Positions 33,171 to 42,861 of a stretch of DNA of 64,000 nt are shown one piece after another. A program made the position numbers and the translations under genes. Origin of the DNA: F22 sp963668535 (GTDB lineage Bacteria > Bacteroidota > Bacteroidia > Bacteroidales > Bacteroidaceae); the NCBI GenBank assembly GCA_963668535.1, contig OY764867.1, positions 2,294,001 to 2,358,000 of the forward strand. Direction: 5' to 3'. The notes beneath the pieces are model-generated. The model ran no database searches. It saw only the letters and a list, made by a program, of their open reading frames with translations, and was not told the DNA's origin. How positions within the stretch are numbered: position 1 is the stretch's first letter; each line of letters begins with the position of its first letter.

Positions 33171-36100
33171 TTAATCCAGATTCTTGTTATGTTTCCCCAT
33201 GTATTCTTTTGGGGACATTCCGAATTCTTGCGTAAAGCTTTTGGCAAAATATGAAGGGTGTGAAAAACCAACCATATGCATAACTTCAGAAATTGTGAAG
33301 CGATTTTGTCTTAATAAAATAGCCGTTTTCTTCAGTCTAAGTTGACGAATGAAGTTTACTGGAGTCATACCCGTTTGTTGTTTTATGAGACGAAGCATCT
33401 TTTTCGAACCGATTCCTGTATCATCACATAGTTGTCCAACATTGAAGTCAGGATCGCTCATGTGTTCTTCAATGACTTGTAGTACAAGTTTCATGATTTT
33501 CTCGTCGCTATTCAAAATCTCTTCTTTAACCTCTATGGTCGATTCGACCATTTTTTCTTGTTGCATTTTATCAGCGACTAATTTACGTGATTCTATAAGT
33601 TGTTCTACACGTAGTTTTAATCGTGACAATTCGAACGATTTGTGCATAAAGACATCTACTCCTGCTTTCATGCTCTTGAGTTCAGTTTCATGATCATGTT
33701 TTGCTGTAAGCATAATGATAGGTGTTGAAGCTAAGTAAGATGTCTTTCTTATCTGTGCACACAGTTTTAGTCCTGACATAATAGGCATCATCTCGTCAAC
33801 GATCATCAAATCTGGACGAATCGTCTGAGCGGTTTTCAAGCCTTCTTGTCCATCATGGGCAAGAAAACATTGATAAGAATCTGAAAACACAGATTGCATG
33901 AATTCAAGAAGCTCTTCGTTGTCATCAACGATCAATAGTTTAGGCTTATTCTCAACAACTTCTACTTTGTTATCTTGTGTAGTTGACTCTTTTGTCTTTT
34001 GAGTTAAAAGGTTATCCCCTAATAATGGAATCTCTATTAAAAAAGTGGTGCCATTTGGTGGAGTACTATCTAGGCTAACTGTTCCGCCATGCATGTTGAC
34101 AAATTTCTTCACAAGATAAAGTCCTATACCAGTACCTTGATTTTTCTTGACTTTAGATTTACCTTGATATAGTCTTAGCCATACCATATTATGTTCTTCT
34201 TTTGGTATACCAGGTCCATTGTCTTTTACGGATACTAATAAGGCATGTTTGGCTTCGTCTTTGTTTATTTTGATATGTATACAACCTGTATCATTGGGTA
34301 CAAACTTGATAGCATTGGATAGTAAGTTGTAAAATATTGATTCCATTTTGAATAAGTCTAAGTTAAGCCAAATTTCTTCATGGAACGTGTCAATATCAAG
34401 AGTAATCCCTCTAGTTTCAGCTACTTGGTTAAATGAAGCGAGTACTGTACTGAGGAGGCGATTTACTTCTATTCGCGAACGCATTAGTATTTCTTCTTCC
34501 TTATAAGAACTACGTTTGAAATCTAGTATACGTTGGATAAGGGTGTTCAAACGTAGTGCATTTTTGTGAACACCTTCAAGTTGGGCTTGAAGACTTGCAT
34601 CATCAACTTCTGTGAGCATTTTATCCAATGGAGCAATGATTAAGCTCAATGGAGTATTTAAATCATGAGAGATATTTGTGAAAAAATCAATCTTCATTCT
34701 AGATAGCTCCAATGATTTTTCTTTCTCCATGCGTTCATATTTTCTCTTATTTCTATCAAAAAGGTACATGATAAATAGAATCAGCATGATACATGATGCT
34801 ATAAAATAGATTATCTTGGCCCAAATAGATAGATACCATGGAGGTCTTATTTCAAATGTAAATGAGGATACACTGTTTTTTTGTAGACTAGTGCGAAGGT
34901 TGAGAATATACTTGTCTGGAGACAATTCATGAAATATGATATGATTGTCTTCTGAAGATAATTTGTTCCATTCAGCATCTTTCCCATCACGGCAAAGTTG
35001 GTATTCATAGATGTATGGTTTCTTCTTGAAATAGCAGAAATCTGAAATCTCGAATGTCAATTGCTTTATGGATGCAGGGAAACTTGACAGTTTGCCTGCA
35101 TCTTTTAATTGATAATCTATATTCGTTTTTAAACGTTTGTTATCATTGACAATAGATACAATATGAATGGGATGTGCTTTTTCTGTATAGGTGTAAATAG
35201 ATGGATTTAAATTAAGAAGTGCATCATATCCTCCTAATATAAAATCGTCCTTTTGAGAGTCATAATAAATGGTACGGTATTCATAATCAGGTATATTCAA
35301 GTCTTTGAAAACACCAGTAGTTATGTTATATACTTTAATTCCATTAGTAGTAGTCATCCAAAGGCAATCCTTTGTATAACTCATTGAACTAACGGTGTTG
35401 TTAATGAGTGATTTCTGGGGGAAAATGACTACTTTATGGCTGGCAACATTTATTTGCCCTAAAGCATTTTTTACTGTGTACCATAGGTGTCCGTTATTAT
35501 CAAAAGTAAGATTTTGTATATTGAAGTGAGACTGATGCCCTGTTTCATCTAAAATGGGGATCTCTTGAACATACATGGTCTCTATGTTTAACAGAGAGAG
35601 CCCACCTCGATGTCCTAGCCATAAGTTCCCACTGGAGTCTTCTTTTATATAATAAACATGGTTGGGGATTTCTTTTGCATCTCCTTTGCCCACTTCTTCA
35701 ATCTGATCACATCGATAGGTTTGATATGCATGTTGCAATAGCTGCTTTTTGTTTGCAACAAAAAGGCCTCCTCCATAGGTAGCCACCCATAGTCGTCCTT
35801 TTCTGTCTTCATAAACATCATATACCCATTCGGCTTTTTTCGTGCCTTTCTTATTGGTGATATTGTACGTGATAAATTGTTTTTTTGTAGAGTTATAGCT
35901 CAGTACTCCATTGTCGGTAGCCACCCAAATCAGTTTGTCTCTATCTTCATATATTCGTCTTATGATATTATGAGGGATGTGATGACTAGATGACTCTTTT
36001 TGGAACCAAGTCGTTTTATTATGTTCTTGAAGAATGATACCATTATCACCAGCATACCAATAACGTCCTTGGGAATCCTTTAATATATTACTAAAGTGGT

Positions 36101-37076
36101 TGCCCTGATTATTGGTTATAGGTATATCTTTTATGATGGAAGGAAGCGATATGTATGTGTAGAATGGTGAATAGTGCATTAAACTAACTCCATGCCCTGT
36201 GCCAATCCAGATGTTATTGTCTTTATCCTTAAAAAGATTCCAAATAGCATTATTGCATAGGCTTTTTGAATCTCGTAGATCATGACTGTATATATTAGCT
36301 TTATTTTTTTCTAAGTTGTATTGTATTAATCCATTATCTGTTCCTAGTAATATGTCATTATTTTTACGAAGCATACACTTAAAGTTGGTATCGTATGTGT
36401 ATATTGATTTTAAAGTAGATGTTTGTGGGAGATATTGGATAAAAGATCCATCTGTACCTATCCATAAGCAGTTTTTATTAGTGTCCCATAAACACGAATT
36501 GACAAAGGACAATGTGCCTACTGAGGTGTATTTTTGTGTATTGATAGTATAATACCCCAAACCATCTATGCCACCAACGTAGAGACGGTTATACCCATCA
36601 AATGCTAGTGCATAGCATTCGCCGATATTTTTATCTTTGATAGCCCATGTATTGCTTGTGAGATTGTAGGTGATTAATCCTTTCTTTTCGGTGCCAAACC
36701 ATATGTTGTCTCCGATGCGACATGCCACACGCACTCTTCCTAGAACTAAGTTCTCTAAGGGGGTATGTACAATGTGCCCTGTAGAAATTTGATAAAATAC
36801 TATTCCAGTTTCATTAGTGAAACAAAGATTGTCGTCATCAATAATTAGGATAGAGTGTACTTGACTACCTTGGACAGCAGGGTAAAACTGGTATCCATTA
36901 TAACAAAAAAGACCGCTGTTGGTTCCTAGCCAAATTAACCCTGTTGGGTCTTGAGTAATGGATGTGTATTGATTGGTACCATAACCCCAATAGAAAGACT
37001 CAAATTGCGAACTGTGCGCAATTAAAGTATGGGCAATTAGAATACAGCTAAGTATAAATTTATTGATGTGTTTCAT
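33171..37076 (-). CDS. Hybrid two-component system regulator (HTCS) of the galactan PUL
   Basis: 1301 aa from the ATG at 37076 (MKHINKFILSCILIAH, a signal/anchor); an upstream Met at 37103 precedes it by 9 residues. The order is: periplasmic two-component propeller repeats (many WLGTNSGL, WIGTDGSF, WVATDNGVL motifs, residues about 40-690), Y_Y_Y domain (about 700-755), one TM helix (about 760-785), HisKA with phosphorylated His in NISHDLNTPLS (about residue 802), HATPase (SVKDNGPGIP, GTGIGLYLVKKF), receiver with Asp in LMIVDEMMPIMSG (about residue 1093) and C-terminal AraC HTH (FTISEVMHMVGFSHPSYF). Such proteins bind an oligosaccharide in the periplasm and activate the adjacent PUL. Placed directly upstream of the GH53-susCD operon. 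Confidence 0.96.
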   Translation of the reverse strand: MKHINKFILSCILIAHTLIAHSSQFESFYWGYGTNQYTSITQDPTGLIWLGTNSGLFCYNGYQFYPAVQGSQVHSILIIDDDNLCFTNETGIVFYQISTGHIVHTPLENLVLGRVRVACRIGDNIWFGTEKKGLITYNLTSNTWAIKDKNIGECYALAFDGYNRLYVGGIDGLGYYTINTQKYTSVGTLSFVNSCLWDTNKNCLWIGTDGSFIQYLPQTSTLKSIYTYDTNFKCMLRKNNDILLGTDNGLIQYNLEKNKANIYSHDLRDSKSLCNNAIWNLFKDKDNNIWIGTGHGVSLMHYSPFYTYISLPSIIKDIPITNNQGNHFSNILKDSQGRYWYAGDNGIILQEHNKTTWFQKESSSHHIPHNIIRRIYEDRDKLIWVATDNGVLSYNSTKKQFITYNITNKKGTKKAEWVYDVYEDRKGRLWVATYGGGLFVANKKQLLQHAYQTYRCDQIEEVGKGDAKEIPNHVYYIKEDSSGNLWLGHRGGLSLLNIETMYVQEIPILDETGHQSHFNIQNLTFDNNGHLWYTVKNALGQINVASHKVVIFPQKSLINNTVSSMSYTKDCLWMTTTNGIKVYNITTGVFKDLNIPDYEYRTIYYDSQKDDFILGGYDALLNLNPSIYTYTEKAHPIHIVSIVNDNKRLKTNIDYQLKDAGKLSSFPASIKQLTFEISDFCYFKKKPYIYEYQLCRDGKDAEWNKLSSEDNHIIFHELSPDKYILNLRTSLQKNSVSSFTFEIRPPWYLSIWAKIIYFIASCIMLILFIMYLFDRNKRKYERMEKEKSLELSRMKIDFFTNISHDLNTPLSLIIAPLDKMLTEVDDASLQAQLEGVHKNALRLNTLIQRILDFKRSSYKEEEILMRSRIEVNRLLSTVLASFNQVAETRGITLDIDTFHEEIWLNLDLFKMESIFYNLLSNAIKFVPNDTGCIHIKINKDEAKHALLVSVKDNGPGIPKEEHNMVWLRLYQGKSKVKKNQGTGIGLYLVKKFVNMHGGTVSLDSTPPNGTTFLIEIPLLGDNLLTQKTKESTTQDNKVEVVENKPKLLIVDDNEELLEFMQSVFSDSYQCFLAHDGQEGLKTAQTIRPDLMIVDEMMPIMSGLKLCAQIRKTSYLASTPIIMLTAKHDHETELKSMKAGVDVFMHKSFELSRLKLRVEQLIESRKLVADKMQQEKMVESTIEVKEEILNSDEKIMKLVLQVIEEHMSDPDFNVGQLCDDTGIGSKKMLRLIKQQTGMTPVNFIRQLRLKKTAILLRQNRFTISEVMHMVGFSHPSYFAKSFTQEFGMSPKEYMGKHNKNLD

Positions 37077-37142
37077 ATAGTAAAGGTGCTCAATTTTTGA
37101 CAAATATATATATTTGCAGCATTATACGATCTATTTTCGAGA

Positions 37143-37198
37143 CAAAGATAAAAAATGAGAGAATATCTACACAGACATTCTCTCATTTTTTATCTTTG
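37143..37198 (-). terminator. Long terminator hairpin after the C1 peptidase gene, overlapping the regulator promoter
   Basis: A 22-bp perfect stem (37143-37164 with 37177-37198, loop 12 nt) made of CAAAGATAAAAAATGAGAGA and its complement. On the minus strand the stem itself is T-rich, matching a terminator for the peptidase ending at 37218. The arm at 37143-37150 reads TATCTTTG on the minus strand and lies 67 bp before the regulator start, so it can also serve as the -7 box of the regulator gene. Confidence 0.75.
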
Positions 37199-37217
37199 AA
37201 TCTATTACACTTTTACT

Positions 37218-38606
37218 TTATTGTTCATCAGCAAACATAGGGTCCCAAGCTGGAAGACGTATCGGTTTTTGTTTTAGAATAGTCATTACTTTTTTTGTAA
37301 TGTATTTTTTATCTACTACAAGACGGAACATATATTCATCAAACCAGCGATCAGTCATGACTAAATGCCCATGATTAGGTCCCTCTCCCCAGCTATTTTC
37401 AACCATCCATTTATTAGGTTGTCCATCTTTGTCTAGGTTGACAGCCATAAGCGTCATGGCGTGTGAACTACCACTTGCGAATGTTGCTATTCGAGCCTTT
37501 TTGTCCATTCCAAATGTAGTACCCATTAAATCGTCATAGTCGAAATTTTTTGTATCAAGTGTACCATTTTCTCGTAAAAAACATTTACCAACATCGCAAC
37601 TAAAATACATCATCGTGCTATCTTTAATTGATTTAATAGCCATGTCTTTGATCTCTTCAATAGGGAGATTGACATATGTCCAGTTCTTTCCATCATATGC
37701 GTGACGATCATAGTCTATCTCGTATAATTTATTATATGGGCGAGTAGGGTCATTCATCAACATGACATACGTATTCTTTAAATCAATACCTACGTATTCA
37801 GCGTAGAATGATTTTGGTGTATATTCTTTTGTGCTGATTGTTTTGCCAGATTTATCACGTAATGTCCATTTGAATGTAGCTGGAGGTTCTCCCATGTTTA
37901 AGACAAGCATTCTATAAATAGTTCCAAGCATGCTAGTCTTGCGATCAAGTAAGTCTTGTGCTTTCTTACCATCTTTGGCCATCTTACGAAGGGTTAGGGC
38001 ATCTTCTTTAAGACGTAGCTCTATAAGATGAGCCATCATAGATGTATTGTTTGTACTGAATGTTTCGGGCATAACTTCTGATGGAACTAACCCATATTTC
38101 GAAACGATATCAATTATACCAGTAAATTGTCCACCATCACTTAATGGATGCTTAAATAACCATTCAACCATTTTGTCATCCATTGGTTTATTGCTAGTGT
38201 CAATGATGCCTTGGAGAAATAAATTAGCTTTTTCTAATTGATCAAAGAAAAAACAATAAGCTTGTGAAAAATGGAAACTGCCCATATTATGTTCTGCAAT
38301 CATTTTTGCACGGAACACATTAAGACCTGTAAATAACCAACAACGGCCACTAGATTGTTGATTAGTGATTCCTTGTGTGAGCACTTTATTTGTAAAATGA
38401 TCATTTAGTAGTGGACGTACTTCACGATTTACTGCCAGTTTCTTTATACTCTCATTACGGATAGCATTTCCAATAGCTTTATCGGCTGCTGTGCCTTTGT
38501 AAGCTTGCTGTATCTCTTGATACATCTTAGGAGATATACCTCCTTCTTGTGCCATAAGTCCTGTAGCAGATGCTATGGCAAAACATGCAACAATTAATTT
38601 TTTCAT
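37218..38606 (-). CDS. Exported C1-family cysteine peptidase (bleomycin hydrolase/aminopeptidase C-like)
   Basis: 462 aa with a Sec signal ending GLMAQ (residue 20). Papain-type catalytic residues are visible: Cys89 in NQQSSGRCWLF, His in ASGSSHAMTLMAV (about residue 381) and Asn in WMVENSWGEG (about residue 403). The overall layout matches bleomycin hydrolase/PepC (C1B), which trims peptides from the N-terminus. Most family members are cytosolic; the signal peptide makes this a periplasmic or secreted form, as common in Bacteroidales. It is a single gene with its own downstream terminator. Confidence 0.92.
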   Translation of the reverse strand: MKKLIVACFAIASATGLMAQEGGISPKMYQEIQQAYKGTAADKAIGNAIRNESIKKLAVNREVRPLLNDHFTNKVLTQGITNQQSSGRCWLFTGLNVFRAKMIAEHNMGSFHFSQAYCFFFDQLEKANLFLQGIIDTSNKPMDDKMVEWLFKHPLSDGGQFTGIIDIVSKYGLVPSEVMPETFSTNNTSMMAHLIELRLKEDALTLRKMAKDGKKAQDLLDRKTSMLGTIYRMLVLNMGEPPATFKWTLRDKSGKTISTKEYTPKSFYAEYVGIDLKNTYVMLMNDPTRPYNKLYEIDYDRHAYDGKNWTYVNLPIEEIKDMAIKSIKDSTMMYFSCDVGKCFLRENGTLDTKNFDYDDLMGTTFGMDKKARIATFASGSSHAMTLMAVNLDKDGQPNKWMVENSWGEGPNHGHLVMTDRWFDEYMFRLVVDKKYITKKVMTILKQKPIRLPAWDPMFADEQ

Positions 38607-38634
38607 TTTTGTCTGGTTTTATATAAATGCCCAC

Positions 38635-38672
38635 TCTGTAGCTAGGTATAGAGCGGGCATTTGAAATTACGC
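38635..38672 (-). terminator. Hairpin after aspS
   Basis: AAATGCCC-CTCT pairs with AGAG-GGGCATTT (one internal mismatch). On the minus strand it is followed by ATATAAAACC, so the T-tract is poor; probable weak terminator for aspS, which ends at 38715. Confidence 0.5.
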
Positions 38673-38714
38673 TTGCAATGAACACAAATAGTGTCCAGTA
38701 TTAGATATGATATA

Positions 38715-40475
38715 TTAGTCCTTGATGTCTGTTAAAGTTAGATGCAACTCATCAAGTTGAGCGGGATCTAAAGCAGCAGGTGCATCAATCATCACATCGC
38801 GACCTGAATTGTTTTTAGGGAAAGCGATGCAATCACGAATAGAATCAAGACCAGCGAATAGGCTGACAAAGCGATCTAATCCATAAGCTAGGCCACCGTG
38901 AGGAGGTGCTCCATATTTAAATGCATTCATCAAGAAACCAAATTGTTCTTTAGCTCTTTCTGGTGTGAATCCAAGTAGTTCGAACATTTTGTTTTGAAGT
39001 GTTGCATCAAATATACGTATTGATCCTCCACCGACTTCAACGCCATTTACAACCATATCATAGGCATTGGCACGTACGGCTCCTGGATCTGTATCAAGTA
39101 AATGGATATCTTCTTGCTTAGGAGCGGTAAATGGATGGTGCATAGCCATAAAACGACCTTGTTCCTCATCCCATTCAAATAGTGGGAAATCTACTACCCA
39201 TAAGCAAGAAAATTTGTTTTTATCTCTAAGGCCTAGTTGACTACCCATCTCAAGACGTAGTTCACACAATTGTTTTCTAGTTTTCATGGCATTGTCACCA
39301 CTTAAAATTAGAATTAAATCACCAGCTTCAGCTTGCATAGCTGTTTTCATTTCTTGGAGTACTTCTTGAGTATAGAACTTATCTACACTAGATTTTACAG
39401 TGCCATCTTCCTGAATGCGAGCATATACTAAGCCTTTTGCTCCAATTTGTTGACTTTTTACGAAGTCGGTTAATTTATCTAGTTGTTTACGAGTATAAGA
39501 AGCTGCCCCTTTTGCACAAATACCACCAATATATTCTGCATTATCAAAAACACTAAATCCATGGCCTTTGAGCACGTCCATCAATTCGACAAATTTCATA
39601 TCGAATCGTGTGTCTGGTTTATCGCTACCATAATACTTCATTGCATCATGCCAAGACATTTGTGGAAAGTCATTGTCAATTTCTATTCCACGAATAGTGC
39701 GGAATAGGTGTTTGGTCATGTCTTCAAAAATAGCAATAATATCTTGTTGATCTACGAAAGTCATTTCGCAATCAATTTGGGTAAACTCTGGTTGACGATC
39801 TGCACGAAGATCTTCATCACGAAAACATTTTACAATTTGAAAATAACGATCGAAACCAGATACCATCAATAATTGTTTGAAGATTTGTGGTGATTGAGGA
39901 AGAGCGTAAAATTGACCAGGATTCATGCGTGATGGTACAATAAAGTCTCTAGCTCCTTCTGGCGTAGAACCAATCAAAACTGGGGTCTCTACTTCCAAGA
40001 AATCTAGTTTGTCCAAATAACTTCGGATGGCAATTGTCATTTTGTGACGTAACTCTAGGTTCGCACGCACAGTATTGCGTCGTAGGTCAAGGTAACGATA
40101 TTTCATGCGAATATCATCGCCTCCATCAGTATCGTCCTCTATGGTGAATGGGGGAGTAGCTGCTTTATTTAAGATGTTCAATTCTTGTACGATGATTTCA
40201 ATATCACCGGTAGGAAGCTGATCATTTTTGCTGTATCGTTCATTGACTTCACCAATGACCTGTATAACGTATTCTCTACCTAATTTGTTGGCAGCCTCAC
40301 ATAGGCCTTTATTTGTCTCCTCATTGAACACAAGTTGCGTAATTCCATAGCGGTCGCGAAGATCGACAAAGGTCATACCACCCATTTTGCGTGTACGTTG
40401 TACCCAGCCGGCGAGTGTTACCGTTTTACCTGTGTCGCTAAGGCGCAAAGCACCACAATTATCTGTTCTATACAT
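38715..40475 (-). CDS. aspS: Aspartyl-tRNA synthetase
   Basis: 586 aa, the normal bacterial length. The N-terminal OB-fold anticodon domain (VTLAGWVQRTRKMGGMTFVDLRDRYG) is followed by class II catalytic motifs: motif 2 (FRDEDLRADRQPEFTQID), the inserted GAD domain (about residues 290-410) and motif 3 (GGLAYGLDRF). It charges tRNA-Asp. A TATCTTTG -7 box lies about 43 bp upstream (complement of 40518-40525). Confidence 0.98.
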   Translation of the reverse strand: MYRTDNCGALRLSDTGKTVTLAGWVQRTRKMGGMTFVDLRDRYGITQLVFNEETNKGLCEAANKLGREYVIQVIGEVNERYSKNDQLPTGDIEIIVQELNILNKAATPPFTIEDDTDGGDDIRMKYRYLDLRRNTVRANLELRHKMTIAIRSYLDKLDFLEVETPVLIGSTPEGARDFIVPSRMNPGQFYALPQSPQIFKQLLMVSGFDRYFQIVKCFRDEDLRADRQPEFTQIDCEMTFVDQQDIIAIFEDMTKHLFRTIRGIEIDNDFPQMSWHDAMKYYGSDKPDTRFDMKFVELMDVLKGHGFSVFDNAEYIGGICAKGAASYTRKQLDKLTDFVKSQQIGAKGLVYARIQEDGTVKSSVDKFYTQEVLQEMKTAMQAEAGDLILILSGDNAMKTRKQLCELRLEMGSQLGLRDKNKFSCLWVVDFPLFEWDEEQGRFMAMHHPFTAPKQEDIHLLDTDPGAVRANAYDMVVNGVEVGGGSIRIFDATLQNKMFELLGFTPERAKEQFGFLMNAFKYGAPPHGGLAYGLDRFVSLFAGLDSIRDCIAFPKNNSGRDVMIDAPAALDPAQLDELHLTLTDIKD

Positions 40476-40517
40476 AATCGTTTGTCAGAATATTTGTATT
40501 AAAATTTATATTGACCA

Positions 40518-40525
40518 CAAAGATA
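40518..40525 (-). promoter_or_regulatory. -7 promoter box of aspS
   Basis: The minus strand reads TATCTTTG, the most common Bacteroidetes -7 element, at a suitable distance from the aspS start. No clear TTTG upstream. Confidence 0.6.
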
Positions 40526-40673
40526 ACAACTTATTACGGAATACCTCTTCATAATATGATGGTTTTTTATACATATGGTACTGAATATGGAAAAAAAGGG
40601 AACGATACACAGCAAAATAAGATAGACAATTACTTTTTTCTCGACAAAATAAGACAATATAATGAGGAATTAT

Positions 40674-40681
40674 TATCTTTG
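40674..40681 (+). promoter_or_regulatory. -7 promoter box of the serine palmitoyltransferase gene
   Basis: TATCTTTG at 40674-40681 implies transcription starting near 40689. This lies downstream of an in-frame ATG at 40662 and so supports translation from 40713. Confidence 0.65.
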
Positions 40682-40712
40682 TCCGCTGAAATTTAATGAA
40701 GTAAAAGAACAA

Positions 40713-41906
40713 ATGGGCTTATTGCAAGACAAATTATCAAAATATGATCTTCCTCAGAAGATTAAAGCCAAAGGGGTATATCCATATTTTAGATGTATAG
40801 AAAGTGAACAAGATACTGAGGTTGTAATGTCGGGCCGTAAGGTTCTGATGTTTGGTAGTAACTCATATCTTGGTCTAACCAATCATCCTGAAGTGATTCA
40901 GGCGGCTGTAGATGCTACAAAGAAGTATGGAACAGGTTGTGCCGGATCTAGATTTCTAAATGGCACCTTGGATTTACACTTGGAGCTAGAAAAAGAATTG
41001 GCGGAATTTGTAGGGAAAGAAGATGCTATCATCTACTCAACAGGTTTTCAAGTCAATTTGGGAGTGGTATCCTGCTTAACAGGACGAGAAGATTATATCA
41101 TTTGTGATGAATTAGATCACGCTAGTATTGTGGAAGGACGTCGTTTGTCGTTCTCCACGCAGTTGCGTTTCAAACATAATGATATGGCATCTTTAGAAAA
41201 AGTGCTTCAGAAGTGTAAACCAGATTCCGTGAAGCTAATTGTTGTTGATGGTGTATTCTCTATGGAAGGGGATATAGCTCCACTTCCAGAAATCACTGCT
41301 CTAGCTAAAAAATACAATGCCAATGTAATGGTTGACGAGGCTCATGGTTTAGGAGTTTTAGGTGAGAATGGACGTGGAACTTGCAATCACTTTGGAGTAA
41401 CTCAGGATGTAGATCTTATCATGGGAACTTTCTCGAAATCTCTAGCTGCTATTGGTGGCTTTATCGCAGCTGATAAGACTGTTATTAATTATTTACGTCA
41501 CAATTCAAGATCATATATTTTTAGTGCTAGTAATACCCCAGCTGCAACTGCTGCTGCGAGACAAGCGCTACATATTATGAAGCGTGAACCAGAAAGATTA
41601 AACCACCTGTGGGAAATTACCCATTATGCATTGGATCAATTTCGTCAGAATGGGTTTGAGATAGGGCACACAGCAACTCCTATTATTCCATTATATGTGC
41701 GTGATATGGAGAAGACATTTATGGTTACGAAGATGTTGTTTGATGAAGGTGTTTTTGTAAACCCTGTTATTCCACCAGCGTGTAGTCCAGAAGATACTTT
41801 AATTCGTTTTTCATTGATGGCTACACATACGAAAGAACAAATTGATTTTGCGGTGGATAAATTAATTAAATGTTTTAATGCGTTAGATATACCTTTGAAT
41901 AAATAG
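40713..41906 (+). CDS. spt: Serine palmitoyltransferase (sphingolipid synthesis), alpha-oxoamine synthase family
   Basis: 397 aa from the ATG at 40713 (MGLLQDKLSKYDLPQKIKAK); the in-frame ATG at 40662 lies upstream of the likely promoter. PLP-dependent fold type I: FGSNSYLGLTNHPEV, GTGCAGSRFLNGTLDLHLEL, DELDHASIVEG, MVDEAHGLGVLGENGRG, and the PLP-lysine in GTFSKSLAAIGGF. The GSRFLNGTLDLH and CDELDHASIVEGRRLS wording matches Bacteroides serine palmitoyltransferase better than 2-amino-3-ketobutyrate CoA ligase. It condenses serine with palmitoyl-CoA to 3-ketosphinganine, the first step of bacterial sphingolipid synthesis. Single gene with its own promoter and terminator. Confidence 0.9.
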   Translation: MGLLQDKLSKYDLPQKIKAKGVYPYFRCIESEQDTEVVMSGRKVLMFGSNSYLGLTNHPEVIQAAVDATKKYGTGCAGSRFLNGTLDLHLELEKELAEFVGKEDAIIYSTGFQVNLGVVSCLTGREDYIICDELDHASIVEGRRLSFSTQLRFKHNDMASLEKVLQKCKPDSVKLIVVDGVFSMEGDIAPLPEITALAKKYNANVMVDEAHGLGVLGENGRGTCNHFGVTQDVDLIMGTFSKSLAAIGGFIAADKTVINYLRHNSRSYIFSASNTPAATAAARQALHIMKREPERLNHLWEITHYALDQFRQNGFEIGHTATPIIPLYVRDMEKTFMVTKMLFDEGVFVNPVIPPACSPEDTLIRFSLMATHTKEQIDFAVDKLIKCFNALDIPLNK

Positions 41907-41937
41907 TTTCAAAGAAGTAATATTCCACTTATAAAAG

Positions 41938-41985
41938 CAAGGACATGGCAGATCGAATTTAATCTGCTGTGTCCTTGTTTTTTTA
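41938..41985 (+). terminator. Rho-independent terminator of spt
   Basis: A 16-bp stem (41938-41953 with 41962-41977, two G-U pairs) followed by TTTTTTT. Confidence 0.9.
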
Positions 41986-42114
41986 CGCGATACTGAATGA
42001 ATAAAAATTCGACAATTTGTATATTTATATGTAATAAAATGAAGCTGTATTAGCTCAAAATATGTTGAATTGATATTTATGGTGCCTGTCTTGAAATATT
42101 ATCTGATTTTATTG

Positions 42115-42144
42115 TTTGTGTTTGCATTATTATTCGTATATTTG
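42115..42144 (+). promoter_or_regulatory. Promoter of the argR-proC operon
   Basis: TTTG at 42115-42118, 18 nt, then TATATTTG at 42137-42144, about 55 bp before argR. TTTGCAT near 42121 and ATGCAAA near 42176 form an inverted pair around the start site and could be ArgR-related; this is weak. Confidence 0.65.
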
Positions 42145-42198
42145 TAGCCAATAAGAAGTAATAATACGCATTAATATGCAAATAAAAGAATGTAGCAT

Positions 42199-42849
42199 AT
42201 GAGTTTAAAAAAAACAAGTCGGCTAGTACTTATTAAACAACTGATCTCAAAACATGAAATTTCTAACCAAGAAGATTTAGTGCGTTTGCTTGCTGAACAC
42301 GGAGTGAAGGCAACACAAGCTACTGTTTCAAGAGATTTAAAACAATTGAATGTTGCAAAAGGGTTTACGCCAAGTGGCCATACTTGCTATGTTTTACCTA
42401 ATGAAGTTTTTTATCGAAGACCTAAGGCTGAATTGCCAGAAGAGACTAATAATGAGTCGTCTGTCGATACGTTGTCTTCTATGCTAGCTTCTCGTGTATT
42501 AAGTATCGATTTTTCATTAAATCTTGCCGTTATTCGTACAAAACCAGGATATGCAGGGAGTGTTGCGTATGATATCGATGAGAAAAATTGGGCTGGCATA
42601 CTAGGAAGTGTTGCTGGTGATGATACTGTATTATTAATTCTTGCTGAAGGAGTTGGAAGAAATATGGTGATTAAGGAATTAGGAGCTCTTTTAGAGGGAG
42701 TTGACACACATATAACAAGTGTTTCGGAAGGTATGAACCATTTTGATCGTAGTAATGTGTCTTCTATGGCTATTGATAGTGAACTAGAAGATGATTATCA
42801 TACGCTGTCATATCCTAATGAAGATGAGCCATTATTCAAGGATAAATAA
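42199..42849 (+). CDS. argR: Arginine repressor ArgR, with long acidic C-terminal tail
   Basis: 216 aa, longer than the usual 150-160. The N-terminal winged HTH is clear (LVRLLAEHGVKATQATVSRDLKQLNVAK, residues about 26-55). The C-terminal oligomerisation/arginine-binding domain follows (VIRTKPGYAGSVAYDID, GSVAGDDTVLLIL, residues about 108-155). An acidic, low-complexity tail of about 45 residues follows (DSELEDDYHTLSYPNEDEPL). It controls arginine genes in response to arginine and heads the operon it presumably regulates, 12 bp before the acetyltransferase gene. Confidence 0.93.
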   Translation: MSLKKTSRLVLIKQLISKHEISNQEDLVRLLAEHGVKATQATVSRDLKQLNVAKGFTPSGHTCYVLPNEVFYRRPKAELPEETNNESSVDTLSSMLASRVLSIDFSLNLAVIRTKPGYAGSVAYDIDEKNWAGILGSVAGDDTVLLILAEGVGRNMVIKELGALLEGVDTHITSVSEGMNHFDRSNVSSMAIDSELEDDYHTLSYPNEDEPLFKDK

Positions 42850-42861
42850 AGAATTATCAGT

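Noticed and set aside
40662..40713. Upstream ATG for the serine palmitoyltransferase
   Set aside because: The TATCTTTG box at 40674 lies downstream of this ATG, so the transcript would not contain it.
40713..41906. Annotation as 2-amino-3-ketobutyrate CoA ligase (kbl)
   Set aside because: The GSRFLNGTLDLH and DELDHASIVEGRRLS stretches fit Bacteroides serine palmitoyltransferase better, and no threonine dehydrogenase gene is adjacent.
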